Assembly (NCBI GenBank): GCA_013368325.1
Contig: JAACJK010000007.1
Location: 527,565-591,564 of the forward strand
Direction: 5' to 3'
DNA: 64,000 nucleotides
Origin: Ephemerocybe angulata
Taxonomy: Eukaryota > Basidiomycota > Agaricomycetes > Agaricales > Psathyrellaceae
Below, piece after piece: positions 22,411 to 33,632 of the stretch. Made by a program: the position numbers and the translations under genes. How positions within the stretch are numbered: position 1 is the first letter of the stretch; each line of letters starts with the position of its first letter. The notes under the pieces are model-generated. The model worked only from the letters and a program-made list of their open reading frames with translations, ran no database searches and was not told where the DNA came from.

Positions 22411-23471
22411 ATGGGAAAACGAATCAACTATCATACCGACAGTTTCGATTGGGACAGGGCTCTCCTCGCGAAGAGCAAGGCGATATTTGACATCCCTGAG
22501 TTTCGACTCTGTCAGAAAGGGTGCGTCGTGGCAGCTACATTCTATATGGCCTATTCTTATCTCTCCACCAGGGTTTGTAATGCGAATATGGATGGGCGTG
22601 ATATCATCTGCGTCATGCCGTCAGGAGAGGGAACATCGTTGATGTACCAGTTACCGGCTCTCCTGAATCCTGGGGTCACAGTCGTTATTTCTCCTTTCAT
22701 TGACCGCGTTGAAGAACAGGTCATGGCTTTAAGGAGTTGCAACGGTAAGTCATGCAACTTCGTTCTATGTTAAAGTTTAACACATGGCATTGTAGTTGAA
22801 ACCGTCATGCTGTTGGGTACAATGGAAAGCGAGGCGAGGAATCAAATCAACGAGCGTCTACTGGAGATGTCGAGCGTAGCTGGAGCCAATGAAATTAAAA
22901 TCTGCTATGTGACAGTAAGTTGGAGAAACACGAACATGAACCACTCTGAATTCTGACGGCTTCACAGCCCACAACCATCGTCCAAGACAATGATTTTCTG
23001 GCTGTGTTGTACAACCTCCATTCGAAGGGGAAGGTGGCCCGCATCGTTCTCGACAAAGCCGACTGTGTGTCAAGCCACAGTCATGACTTCCGACATGACT
23101 ACAGGAAGCTGTACATCTTGAAGAACAGCCTCCCAAACGTCCCTATCATGGCACTCTCTACTACGTGTGCGCGACAGGTCCTCGAAGATATCACCAAGGT
23201 TCTGAAATTGCCGCCCATCGTTCCTGGAGAAAGTAAGTGGACATACCTCCCTCAGGTCTTGACTGATTGCTTATGAGTTATAGATGCCAACATCGAGGGT
23301 ACCGTCTACTTTGCCCCGCCGGGGGTGTTCAGTACGAAGAAGGATATGGACGAGGGAGGATCGAGCGATTCGTACGAGGACACCGCGATGGAGGTGGGGG
23401 CTGCCGGATATTGGCAGATGGACGACGAAGATTTTGAACAATTCCTCGCCGAACCTCGGCCTTCTGCTTGA
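22411..23471 (+). CDS. RecQ-derived pseudo-helicase, lost ATPase motifs
   Basis: Five exons (22411-22520, 22572-22744, 22796-22914, 22968-23232, 23284-23471) with canonical introns give about 284 residues. The order of RecQ helicase domain 1 is clear: FRLCQKG (Q motif region), NANMDGRDIICVMPSGEG, YQLPALLNPGVTVVISPF, then ARIVLDKADCVSSHSHDFR, then VPIMALSTT. Two key motifs are changed. Walker A, normally T-G-G-G-K-S, reads S-G-E-G-T-S without the lysine, and the DEAH box reads D-K-A-D. Helicase domain 2 and the RQC domain are absent; the protein ends in an acidic tail with EDFEQFLAE. ATP hydrolysis should be impossible. All splice sites and the frame are intact, which is unusual for a dead gene. 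The start may lie further upstream, because the frame is open before the chosen ATG. Confidence 0.7.
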
Positions 23472-23690
23472 CGTGCATCACAGAGGCGTTCGGTCCAATT
23501 CAGTCAAATTACAGGTCTTATGTACCATTTTACCATTGCTGTAATGTATATTTGTAACATGTTCTCCATCAGTTTGACCCTCGGCCCATGCTACGCGTGC
23601 AGAGACACAGTACTTAAAAATCGGCTCCTCCCCCTTGTTTATCGATTTTCATGCTCCCGGCTCACCATCTCTTCTGCCTGGCTTAGAGAC

Positions 23691-24024
23691 AACTCCCTTG
23701 TCACCGTGGCCTTTACGGCAAGTATTTGGCCCTTGAAGCTATCCTGCGGCAGAATCCTCGATGTGGCCGATTTTCATGTTCAATTCGTGATATTACATGC
23801 GTTGTAGGGGCCTTTGTTGCGTCAGCTCACTCTTCTTACACTGTTACACTTCTCCTTCTTGGTGGACCAGTCCTACATTGGTCGCTGCTCTCAATTGGAT
23901 GTAGACGTTACGATATCCGAATCCTTTGAAATACGTGCTTCCCGCATTGTTGTCCACAACTACAGTCTACGTACTGTTCGTGTCACATTCCTTCGTCGAG
24001 CGCACTGCGATATATACGCTAATG
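23691..24024 (+). repeat. Segmental duplication, copy at 23.7 kb
   Basis: Near-identical copy of 17418-17654, containing the end of the last exon of a family A gene including its stop codon, but here without any upstream exons. It retains about 100 bases that the 17.4-kb copy lacks. It lies directly behind the RecQ-like gene. Confidence 0.9.
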
Positions 24025-24631
24025 CATCCTTACATTTACCACGCTCATTGCGCAAGTATCGTGGAAAGCGTTAGACAACGGGTCACGTATATTTCGCGCT
24101 GTTAGCAGAGCCTCGAAAGTGAGTTCAAATTGTCGAATCCCACTCGGTAGTCCGTCTCCTGACCTCTCCTATGTTGACGCCCTCGGACGCCTCACCCCGT
24201 GGACCTTGCCATTGTCGACCTTGCTGCGTCCCGAAGCGATAGCGAAGTATCCTCACAACTAACGGTGACCCCAAGGGACTCACGACAGAGAGTATTTGTG
24301 TCAAATGTAAAGAAAGAGAGCGTCGCAAGGATACCGTTTCATCTATATCATCTCTATCACGGCCTGAAATAATAGTAGGCGGGTGATGAGAAGTGAAACC
24401 ACTCACCATCAAGTCATCCAGCGTTCATCCGCGGAGTAGATGACAGCTTGCACACCGTAGTACCTGCCTCCCGCGGTATTCATACTTCCTGAATCTTGTG
24501 CACCACAGGGCCTCCAGTAATTTAAGCGCCGAAATTTGTCATCGTGGCACGTGACTACATCAGGTCGTGCGAACTGTTCAACGAGCTCTCCTCCTCCTCC
24601 AACACCCACTTGCCAAAGTACCCTCTTTACC

Positions 24632-26971
24632 ATGATCACTTATTCGTCCACCTCCAGAGAAATCGCGACACCACAGCCCGAACCCAACCACAGCACACCC
24701 GCCAAAACAGGAGTTAGTCAAGTAGTGTCATCGTCCCAGTACTCCTCCAGCTCGCCATCGAGTCCCTTCCTTCACGACAATAAGCAGTCTACTTCCTCGT
24801 CTGCTTGTACCCCACCCTGTGAGCTGGTCTCCTATAGCAACCTCAACAGCTCTGACCTGTTGACAGGTTCTACATCGGCAGTATCATGCTCTTTACCTCT
24901 CGCGCCCTCTAACGGGTCTAGAATTAGTAGTGTGCCCTCACCTTATGGAGGAGGCCATCCGCGCCTGGTTCTTTATACTCCAGTACTTGACCAATACATC
25001 ATATCGGAACATAAAGCGGCAGATCATCCGGGAGGACGCCTGAAATTCGTCGACTACCACCCGGAAAAGAAGGATGTGCCGTCTCCGCCCTCAGCGTCGA
25101 ATCCATCGAGCGTTACTATCTTCGCGAGAATACCAACCACAGAACTGGGGCCTTTCTTAACCGTGGTAGCAGCGAGAAAGATCTTGAAGCATCATGGAGT
25201 GCAGGTCACCAAATGCCACACCAGAGACAAACTCATGGAGGTTCTCAATTCTCACCTTTGCCGTGAATGCGGAACCTTCTTGACCGAGCTCTGCTTGATT
25301 CCTAGCTCAAAAGAGCTAAAGTCACTCCGCAACGGGAGAGCCTATAGAACGAAGATAGCGAAAGAAGACCCGAATACCTGCGACATCGTGCAAGCTGAAG
25401 ACACAACTCACCCTTTCCCACCGGCGCCCGTCACCAAAGAACTTGAGGAATTCATTGTTGCAAGAGTGTGCAAGAGGCTTGTACCCGAAGCTTTCGAAGA
25501 GAGGGGGTGCGCTGTTTGTGGTAGGTTATCTCCTGCTTCCGAGTTGACACCGCTAAAGTTGGTTAAAAATCAGCTCCATGTACTTGAAGCTGCAGGATGC
25601 ACCAGGAAGGAGAGAAAGAGCACCGAGGAGAAGGTCAGAGAATTAAACGGGCCTGTCCTCGACGACACTTGTAACTCAATATGCAGAACTTGCAGGGAAT
25701 CGATACGGAAGGGGTCAGTGCCCAGATACGCGCTCGCCAAAGGCCTTTGGATCGGAAACGTGCCTCCCGAACTTCAAGAACTTCGTTACATTGAGCGCAT
25801 CTTGGTGGCTAAGGTAAGGCACAGTATCTGCTGGGCGAAAGTATCTTCAGGAATGCGTAAAATGAAAGCTAACGTCGTCTCCTTCGAGTCGCCTATGCCC
25901 AAGATCTACAGCATGCTTCCACCCCCGCGAGAAGATATAGAGGAAGTGCTGGCTATAATGTTCACTGGACCTATGAAGCCAACTACTGAAACCTTTTCCA
26001 GAACTCCGTTCCTTGTGAGACGAAACCACGTCGGAATAGCTCTACGTTGGTTAATCTTGAATCACTGTGACTACGCCAATATTGAACTGTCCGAAGAGAA
26101 TCTTGCATCATACCCTGAAGATGTTCCCCCAGTCGTGGTAGAGTACGTGAAAAAAGGCACCAATAAGAGTGCGGCAGACACCAGCGTCTGGGACAACGAC
26201 GAAGAGGACGGGACGGAAGAAGGTCAGTGCCCTTTCACGGTGCATGGAATCACGTCAACTGACATTGACACAGTGTCTTTGGAAGCTGTCAAGGCTAGAG
26301 CCCTCCACCACCTCAACAACGAGGGGAGGTTCCTGAACATCGGCCAAGGAGAGAAAGTTTCGATTTGGCAGAATCCACAGTTATACCCCCAGATGTTCCC
26401 CTGGCTTTTCCCCTACGGCTTGGGAGGGGTCGGCTCGATCGAAGGTGTGTCATCCCGTATGCATAAACGTCTCCTACTAATGTATCACGATAAGCGGTTC
26501 CAGAGAGACCCTAACTTTCCTTTCGTTTCCTTCAGCCACGAGCAAATGATGTTAACCTCGACTCACGGGCACCTCTCCGTGAATAAATCTCGCTTCCCGG
26601 AAATGGCTAACAGACTACTGTCGCTTGATCCCGTAGCTCTCAAGACGGTCACTACCAAGTTGATTAACGGGGAAAGCGCGAAACCGCAGACGGAAATGGA
26701 GAGAAACTGTTGGAACGTCTTCTATGACTTGGATTGCATCATGGGTAAAGTTGAAGGATCTATCACTACGAAAAAGAACATGAGGGCTGAAGTCTGGTCT
26801 CTCGTAGCAGCGTGTGGAAGTCCCTCGTGGTACTTCACCATGTCACCGGCGGACATTCAGCATCCACTCTGCTTGTACTATGCAGGGACGGACACAAGTT
26901 ACCAGCCAAACCTGGCTTCGTACGGAGAAAGAATCAAGGCGGTGTGCAGAAACCCCGTCGCCGCAGCCTGA
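24632..26971 (+). CDS. Helitron protein, N-terminal part (ends at TGA)
   Basis: About 779 residues from the first ATG. Residues 1-110 are Ser/Thr/Pro rich. C-R-E-C at about 210 and C-A-V-C at about 292 with a later C-R-T-C suggest zinc-binding pairs. The C-terminal 200 residues are the Helitron-like N domain: MFPWLFPYGLGG, then YFTMSPADIQHP, then NPVAAA. The frame ends at TGA where related Helitrons have an arginine before F-F-H; CGA to TGA is a single C-to-T change. Translation of the rest continues in the same frame on the other side of the stop. Confidence 0.85.
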   Translation: MITYSSTSREIATPQPEPNHSTPAKTGVSQVVSSSQYSSSSPSSPFLHDNKQSTSSSACTPPCELVSYSNLNSSDLLTGSTSAVSCSLPLAPSNGSRISSVPSPYGGGHPRLVLYTPVLDQYIISEHKAADHPGGRLKFVDYHPEKKDVPSPPSASNPSSVTIFARIPTTELGPFLTVVAARKILKHHGVQVTKCHTRDKLMEVLNSHLCRECGTFLTELCLIPSSKELKSLRNGRAYRTKIAKEDPNTCDIVQAEDTTHPFPPAPVTKELEEFIVARVCKRLVPEAFEERGCAVCGRLSPASELTPLKLVKNQLHVLEAAGCTRKERKSTEEKVRELNGPVLDDTCNSICRTCRESIRKGSVPRYALAKGLWIGNVPPELQELRYIERILVAKVRHSICWAKVSSGMRKMKANVVSFESPMPKIYSMLPPPREDIEEVLAIMFTGPMKPTTETFSRTPFLVRRNHVGIALRWLILNHCDYANIELSEENLASYPEDVPPVVVEYVKKGTNKSAADTSVWDNDEEDGTEEGQCPFTVHGITSTDIDTVSLEAVKARALHHLNNEGRFLNIGQGEKVSIWQNPQLYPQMFPWLFPYGLGGVGSIEGVSSRMHKRLLLMYHDKRFQRDPNFPFVSFSHEQMMLTSTHGHLSVNKSRFPEMANRLLSLDPVALKTVTTKLINGESAKPQTEMERNCWNVFYDLDCIMGKVEGSITTKKNMRAEVWSLVAACGSPSWYFTMSPADIQHPLCLYYAGTDTSYQPNLASYGERIKAVCRNPVAAA

Positions 26972-27363
26972 TTTTTCCACTACATGGTGGATATCTTCAT
27001 AAAGGAGATACTGGGAGTGGGCATGGACCTTGGTGGGGCTCTAGGGGACGTTAACGCTTACTATGGCACAGTGGAACAACAAGGAAGGTTAACGCTCCAT
27101 CTCCATATGATTATTTGGATTAAAGGTTCGCTAAGCCCACAGGCTATGCGGGAGAAGATCCTGTGCGACGATGCATGGCAGGAAGCCGTTGTTCGTTGGT
27201 TGGAATCATCCCACTGCGGTGAGTTCGCGACTGGGAGTCATTCAGAGGTCGCTATACGCGAAGCTAACAAGGCCAAAGACCCCGCCTATCGCGATCCTAC
27301 GACAGAATTACCCCTACCTCCACCTGAAGGATGCTGCACAAGTGTGAAGCACGCAAAAAAATA
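26972..27363 (+). CDS. Helitron Rep fragment with HUH motif
   Basis: Direct in-frame continuation of the previous frame after the TGA. It contains YYGTVEQQGRLTLHLHMIIW, in which H-L-H is the HUH metal-binding motif of the rolling-circle nuclease. The frame then ends at a TAG formed by the target-site TA and the first base of the inserted MITE. Confidence 0.85.
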
Positions 27364-27666
27364 GTGTTCACCACGGGTTTTGGAAACCCGTGACCCGCAG
27401 GCCGGGTCTCGGGTGCGGGCCGGGTCCGGGTCATCATTCCCAGACCCGTCCGCTTCAAAACGAGCCCAAGAACGGCCCAATCGGGCAGAAACTGGGCGAG
27501 ATATGAGCCTTTTAGTAAAAGGCTCATATCTCGCCCAAAAACTGGCCGATTTGGCCGTTTTTGGGCTCGTTTTGACGGGAAAACCCGCGCACCGCGGGTA
27601 CGGGTCATGCCCAAGTCCGGGTCCGGGTCACTGCCACGGGAGCCGCGGGAAACCCGTGGTGATCAC
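27364..27666. mobile_element. 303-bp TA-flanked MITE inside the Helitron
   Basis: The ends form terminal inverted repeats: gtgttcaccacgggttt at the left and its complement (gtgatcaccacgggttt) at the right, one mismatch in 17. Both sides are flanked by TA, a likely target duplication. The interior is largely self-complementary; around 27500-27537 'gggcgagatatgagcctttt' faces its reverse complement, so the whole element could fold back. No coding capacity. TA duplication fits a Tc1/mariner-like or similar transposase acting in trans (inference). Confidence 0.85.
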
Positions 27667-30600
27667 TACAAAAAAACAGCCTAGCATCCTCGACTCCGAT
27701 GTTCCCGTTCTCTCAGAGGGTAAGGATGATCCATGCAATCCATCTAAGAAAGATGGAATGCCATCTTACAATACACAAGCGAGCACAAACCTCCCGCAAG
27801 AGAAAGATCCCTTGGTTTGTGTAAAATCGACGGTTTACGCTACGAGACACGCTAACCCAGAGCCGAAAAGTTCAGATGTAATCACTCGTAGCGAGCCATC
27901 AACAACGCGACTTCCTACTCCCGGGCCCGAAGGTGGTGCGTGTACTGTCGCAAAGCAATGCTTAGCCACTGAAGTCCCGAATAGCGCGCCCTCGACTGTC
28001 CAGAGAGATATATGCGATAACGCTAGCGACGTTGAAACGGCGTTCCACAAACTGCGACCCGAGACCGGAACCACTGATCGTGGGGGGGAAGCTCTGACAG
28101 GCGAAGACGTCGACATGGAGGACACGTACGATGTTGACTGTCACTGCCAGTACTGCCTCGAGAGAGCCGCTTGGTGGGATTACTTCTTGAAGCGGTTCGA
28201 TGGCGTCCTGCTCCGGTCGAACGTGCACTCATGCGACAGAAATATTAATAAAGATGGTACTACTAGCGTGAAGCAGACGTACATTTCGTGCCGTGACAAC
28301 AAGTACAAGAAGTGCCGTGCTCGATTCCCTCGCCCCGTTCATGAAGAGACAAAGGTTGACAGAAACACAGGTGCGTTAGTCATGAAGAAAGGGGAACAGT
28401 GGATTAACTTTGTTACAAGGACTGCCACAGCCCTTCTCGGTTGCAACACCGACACTACAAGCCTGCTCTCGGGTACCTCTGTAAAGGCCGTCATCGTCTA
28501 CGTGACGGATTATATCACTAAGCCAGGGCTAAAAACTCACGTCATGTTCGACGCTATACAAACCGTCATATCTAATAACGCTGAACTTATAACGGGCGAC
28601 CTGAAGGCGAAAGAGCGAGCAAGGCAGCTCATGACCAAGATCATCAATCTCATCTCAGCGAAGATGGAACTCGGTGCGCCTATGATCAGCCTTTATCTCT
28701 TGGGCCACCCTGATCATTATACCGGTCACATTTTCAAGCCGATATACTGGAGGAACTATGCCATTGAAGTCTCAAGGCCGTACCTCTTGGAAGATATAGA
28801 CGATGGCGAAGACAAGGTCGTCCTTATGAAGAAAGACGGTGAGTACTGCGAAACGTCCTTTGTCTTTGATTACATTTACAGGCCCGCTCAAGTAGAGTCA
28901 CTCTGCGTCTACGAATTCATCCAACGCTGCTCCAGAACTGCCGTGCCTAAGAAGGGTAAAAAAAACGGCACTCTGCCACGTAACACCTTCGCTTTCCAGC
29001 ACTGTCATCCCTTAGCACAGACGCAACTTCTGCACGTGCGTACGGAGCCCGTAGAAAATATCATCCCCAACTTTCTCGGGCCACCCCTCCCGCGGTCTGA
29101 CGTAGGAGATCGCGAAGAATACGCTTTAACAATGCTATCCCTCTTTCATCCTTGGAGAAACGGGAAAGATCTACGACGAGACGCTCAGTGCTGGGACGAC
29201 GCATTCACTACTACGACTTTCCAACCTCGGTTCGTCAAGATCATGAACAACTTCAACCTGAAATACGAGTGCCTGGACGCAAGAGACGACTACCGCTCTC
29301 AGTTAGCTAACGCGCCTGAACTCCCGCACAATAACTTCGCCAGCTTACTCGGGCCCAATTATGACCCTGAAGAAGACGTCCACGTCCCCCTCGATTGGAC
29401 TTTTAATCAAGAAACCGCAAATATGCCTCTGGATGAGCCCTCGTCCCTTACGGCTTGGGAGAAGGGACGGCTGAAGCTGGCGTTCGAAGTTAGTAGCGTT
29501 CTACAGGGCCTCGGGTGGGACAAGGCCTCGAAGGGAGGTAAAAAGTTTGACTACCTTGCGGGGAGACAACGCGCAAGATTCATGCCTCCCGCCTACTGGA
29601 AATCCGAACTGCTAAAAAGTAAGCAACTCGCTTTGGAAAATATACTTTCCCCAGCTCCAGCTGTATGTGCCGGCGAACTTACCACGACTACTGCGACCAT
29701 CTCAGATCGTGTATTTATCGCGGACAAAAAGTACCTCCTACGAAAAACCGTGCCACAAACTGCAGAAGAACTAAACTATCTACAAAATACGATCGCTTTG
29801 TTTAAACTCAATTACGAGCAAGAGAAAGCATTCAGGATAGTGGCGAATCACTCGACTGACCCGTATTCAGAGAGGTTAAACATGTACATTGGGGGCATGG
29901 GAGGAACAGGTAAGTCCAGAGTGCTCGAAGCCCTGAAACATTTCTTCGCGCTGCGAAAAGAGACTTACAAACTCATAGTAGTTGCCCCCATGGGGAGCGC
30001 AGCGGCTCTGCTCGGTGGTCAAACGTATCACACGGCCTTCGGCATCAGCGATATAGTCTCCAATGCGAATCCTGCCAAAGTCCTCTCAAGGCTTGTTGGA
30101 GTTAGGTATTGCTTCTTCGACGAGGTATCTATGCTGTCTGCGATCGATCTTTACCGAATCAGCGAGCGGTTAAGTGTTGTGCTGAATTATGCAGAGCAAT
30201 CCTTTGGAGGCCTTAACATGATCTTCGCCGGGGACTTCGCCCAACTTCCCCCCGCCGTCGGGGGTGAGGCCGTTTCGCTGTACGGCAGAGCAGATGGGAA
30301 GTCGGGAGACATCAAAGTCCAGAAAAACATTATTGGCAGATCCTTGTGGCATGAAGTGACAACTGTCGTAATGTTAAAACAAAACATGAGGCAGACGAAC
30401 ATGTCCAAGCAAGACACTGCCTACCGACGAGCCCTGCAAAATATGCGTTACAAAGCGTGCGACTGGGAAGATATCGCCTTCCTACGCTCTAGAATCACAA
30501 GGTCCGTGGAGGGGAGCCCTTCCATCGTGGACCCTAACTTCAGAGATGTATCTGTTATTACGACTAGGAATGCTATAAAAGACGTTATGAATGAAGTTGG

Positions 30601-32632
30601 GTCAAAACGGTTCGCTGCAGAATCAGGGGTCGACCTCGCGTATTTCTACTCGGAAGATGAAATATCGAGAGAACCGGGAAAGACATCTCGGAGAAGGATA
30701 AAAAAACGTATGCTTCTGCAAGCCATTGAACCCAGCTTGCAACATGACCTGTGGCACCAGCCCCCCTCGACAGTGAAGGGACACATACCTGGCCGCCTCG
30801 GGCTCTGCATTGGGCTCCCCATCCTGATCAAACACAATGAAGCCACCGAGCTGGGCATCACCAACGGACAAGAGGGATATGTGTATGGCTGGCAAGAAGG
30901 CAAAGGCTCTAGGGGCCAACCGATCCTGGATGTTCTGTTTGTGGAACTGAAAAAGCCCCCCAAAGAAGTACAAATATGTGGACTCCCGGTCAATGTCGTC
31001 CCCCTACTTCCGTCTACTTCTACGCAACTCGATTGCATCGTTAAGGGTGGATCGCATGTCTTGATCAACCGCACGCAAGTGGAAGTGTTACCGAATTTCG
31101 CCATGACGGACTTCGCCTCGCAAGGCAAAACCCGGGAGTTCAATGTTGTGGACCTCGCACCGTGTTTAACGCACCAGTCCATGTACACTGCTTTATCACG
31201 AGGCTCGACGGCTGAAGGCACGATTATCCTTCGGGATTTTTCAGCCAACATCATCATGGGGGGCCTCCGCAGGAAAAAACAGATTCAGGAGTTCCGGTGC
31301 CTCGAGCTTCTGAGTGAGATCACAGATTTACGATACAACGGCTTGCTCCCTGTAGAAGTCTTCGGTATGTACAGGAAAGAGCTTATTGCATCATACAGAA
31401 AGTGGAAAGGAGACGATCACATACCGGCAAGTATCCCGCAGGCGATTAGATGGAGTGTTCGCGATCCTTGGATGGACGACCCCGATCCCGTGAAATGGAG
31501 AATCGTCGACACCTCACGAGACAAAGCGCCTAAATTACCGATTAAAGACGACCGCGTTCTAATAGCCGCTCAAGGTTCTCGGACCTTAAAGCGTAAGTAC
31601 GAGGACAGTCCCGACTCAGTCCCTTCCCCTAAGAGATTGAAAAATGCGAAGGGTACTACCTCGTGTGCTCAAGGTTCTTTGACCTTAAAGCGTAAGTACG
31701 AGGACAGTCCCGACTCAGTCCCTTCCACTAAGCGATTAAAAAATGCAAAAGGTACTACCTCGTGTGCACCAGCTACAACAGCAGAAACAACTCTGGTTGG
31801 TCCTTCATGGGCTAACAACAGTTGCGCTTATGACTCCTTGCTCATGATACTGACAAATTTATGGAAAGAAAATTGGCATTATTGGCGTCGCGCAGGGGGG
31901 CCTCTCGAATCCCTTAGTTGCCTTACCACAGAGATATGTAAATTCTACGCCGGCGAATGCAGCTTGGAGGCAGCCAGAGACCGGTGGAGGCTATCTCTTG
32001 CGAATAAGTACCCGACGGACTTCTCATTTGGCAACTACGCAAGCGTCGCAGACCTGCTACAGAAGGCGTTCGAATATCCTCAGCCTGTTTACACAAAGCA
32101 TTACTTTTGCCCCGCTTGCCATATGAGGGGTGAAAGTTCTGATGGAAGAGACCCAGTCCGTCGTCCTAAGCCAGTCTATACACCTCGTCTAGATTTGGAC
32201 AACGATTTCCATGGTTTGGACTTACAAGGATGGATTGATGGGCCCAGCGAATCTAGGAATCACTACTCAAGGTGTACAACGTGCACTAGGACACTGCATT
32301 ACCGACGTCGATTCTCCAGCGAAGCTGATTATATCTTCATTGTCCTGTCAGGACATGAACTAGTCACAATAAACACAAACATAACCGTGGCGACGTACCT
32401 TCATAATCATCAGCCGTCCGGCACAAGGCGAATCTTCACGCTCAGAGGCCTGATCTATCATGGTGATGAGCACTTCACGTCCCGGTTTGTGCACGACAAC
32501 CAAGTATGGTTCCACGATGGCATCCGAACTGGCTCAACTGTCCTGTCAGAAGGCCCACTGACCACATTGGGTACGTTAACAGTTCGCGATGATAAATCAT
32601 TAAATGTTGCAATTTATGTGCTTTCAGAGTAG
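27667..32632 (+). CDS. Helitron Rep/helicase with C-terminal protease-like domain
   Basis: Open for about 1650 codons after the MITE; the frame also runs through the MITE without a stop. Rep part: YVTDYITK at about 28498 holds the two catalytic tyrosines of Helitron Rep. Helicase part (Pif1 family): Walker A GGMGGTGKS near 29900, FFDEVSML (Walker B), FAGDFAQLPP and a late TALSRG. Between helicase and C-terminus are two 33-residue direct repeats with basic KRKYED and KRLK clusters. The last 280 residues look like a papain-fold protease related to ubiquitin-specific proteases: WANNSCAYDSLL with the nucleophile cysteine near 31822, two C-x2-C pairs (zinc finger) and a histidine box GDEHFTSRF near 32466 followed by W-F-H-D-G. 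The protease assignment rests on motif order only. Confidence 0.8.
31568..31765 (+). repeat. 99-bp direct repeat, two copies, in Helitron ORF
   Basis: Two in-frame copies starting at 31568 and 31667, each encoding 33 residues with KRKYEDSPDSVPS and KRLKNAKGTTSC. They differ at only a few positions, so the duplication is recent. Basic clusters resemble nuclear localisation signals. Confidence 0.9.
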
Positions 32633-32634
32633 TG

Positions 32635-32770
32635 CAGGTCCTGTGCAGCAGCCTGGGGATAAAAAAATCAATATGTGCTGGTCGCGGGCTGTGCAAACTC
32701 ACTCGTATGGTCAACCTCAAGCGGCCAAAACGGACTCGTAATTGCCAGGCAAGGCTCTGGCCACAGCTCA
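32635..32770. other. Helitron 3' flank up to LTR junction
   Basis: 136 bases of non-coding sequence. A short hairpin (gccag...ctggc at about 32741-32760) lies just before the LTR sequence starts at 32771, but a Helitron CTRR end could not be confirmed. Confidence 0.4.
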
Positions 32771-33629
32771 AGTTCTCAAACAAAGGATCCCCGCTCAAAC
32801 CGAGCAAGGAAAGGCAAGGCAGCACCGGGATACCAGGCAGCAGGAGCAACGGCACTCGCGGCACTCGGAGTTTTCCGACCGCGTCGGCAAAACCCGAAAC
32901 TCGGCATGGGCGGCTTCAGACTTAGATGTTTCACGCGAGGCGGTCTCGTCAGCCCCAGGTTGTCCGACAACACATGGAAAAAGGATAACAGGAATAACAG
33001 GGGTGAGTCCCTCGAAATGCAAGGGAGCTCCACAACGGAGAGTCCAAGCGCGAGAGGGATAAGCCCGCGTCACCATAAAAGGAAAACAGGGTCATCAATA
33101 ACGGAGCGGCATCCTCGGCATGCTGCGCCACATCCAACTTAGCGCGAAACCAAGCAACAACCGACTCAAGCCTCACGACCGCACGACTCAGCACCCTAGA
33201 AAAATTGAAGGAAAATCGTAGGCGGCGTGACTGTGACCAAGGGGGTCACACTATAAAAGTAAAACAGCGTAGCACTTAGTTTCTTTAGCTTGTATACTTC
33301 AGATTTAATCTCTCTCTCTCAATCGTACTTTGTGTCTCTTTCATTACGCCGCGTCGGCTTTTGAGGATTCGTGAAACGGAAACTGGAACGCTTTGCTTAC
33401 TGAGTCGAGACATACTACTTCCTCAGTCCGCTTAGTTAAATAGACTTGCCTACGCCTCTCACAAGCGTAGTCTCTTCTTGGAGTTGGTTTTGTGTGGTGT
33501 GTAACCGTCGAGAATTGTACCCTCCGGCCACGCCGCTCTCTTCCAACGAACTCAGCCTTTGTGTTTGTGTGGTTGGTTTGGTTGCAAACGATTGTCATCG
33601 TTTGTGTCTTTTCTCCGCGCATCGCATCA
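32771..33629 (+). repeat. 5' LTR of element 1, 5'-truncated
   Basis: Matches 40512-41370. Only four differences noted: C/T at about 32791, T/C at about 32974, C/T at about 33589 and G/A at about 33624. It carries a TATA box and a (TC) run near 33308. The sequence before 32771 is unrelated to that before 40512, so the first third of the LTR is missing here. Confidence 0.9.
33252..33259 (+). promoter_or_regulatory. LTR TATA box
   Basis: TATAAAAG in the 5' LTR, repeated at 40993-41000 in the 3' LTR. Its position inside the LTR fits the promoter of the genomic retroelement RNA; transcription would start a few dozen bases downstream. Confidence 0.6.
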
Positions 33630-33632
33630 AAT

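Larger units (their letters stand above)
24632..32634 (+). mobile_element. Helitron (rolling-circle transposon), disrupted
   Basis: Coding body of an autonomous-type Helitron. It runs in order: an N-terminal region with C-x2-C pairs, the Helitron-like N domain, the HUH/Rep nuclease and a Pif1-family helicase, then an extra C-terminal cysteine-protease-like domain. The termini (5' TC, 3' hairpin plus CTRR) could not be placed; downstream the sequence runs into a retroelement LTR at 32771. The copy carries an internal TGA (26969), a MITE insertion (27364-27666) and a phase change at an A tract beside it, so it cannot make the full protein. Confidence 0.9.

Noticed and set aside
24125..24631. 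Helitron 5' terminus
   Set aside because: No convincing 5' TC end or host A/T junction could be identified, so the element is reported from its first coding ATG.
32742..33194. Frames of 80-155 codons in the 5' LTR, repeated in the 3' LTR
   Set aside because: LTR sequence; no coding signature and same frames in both LTRs by identity.
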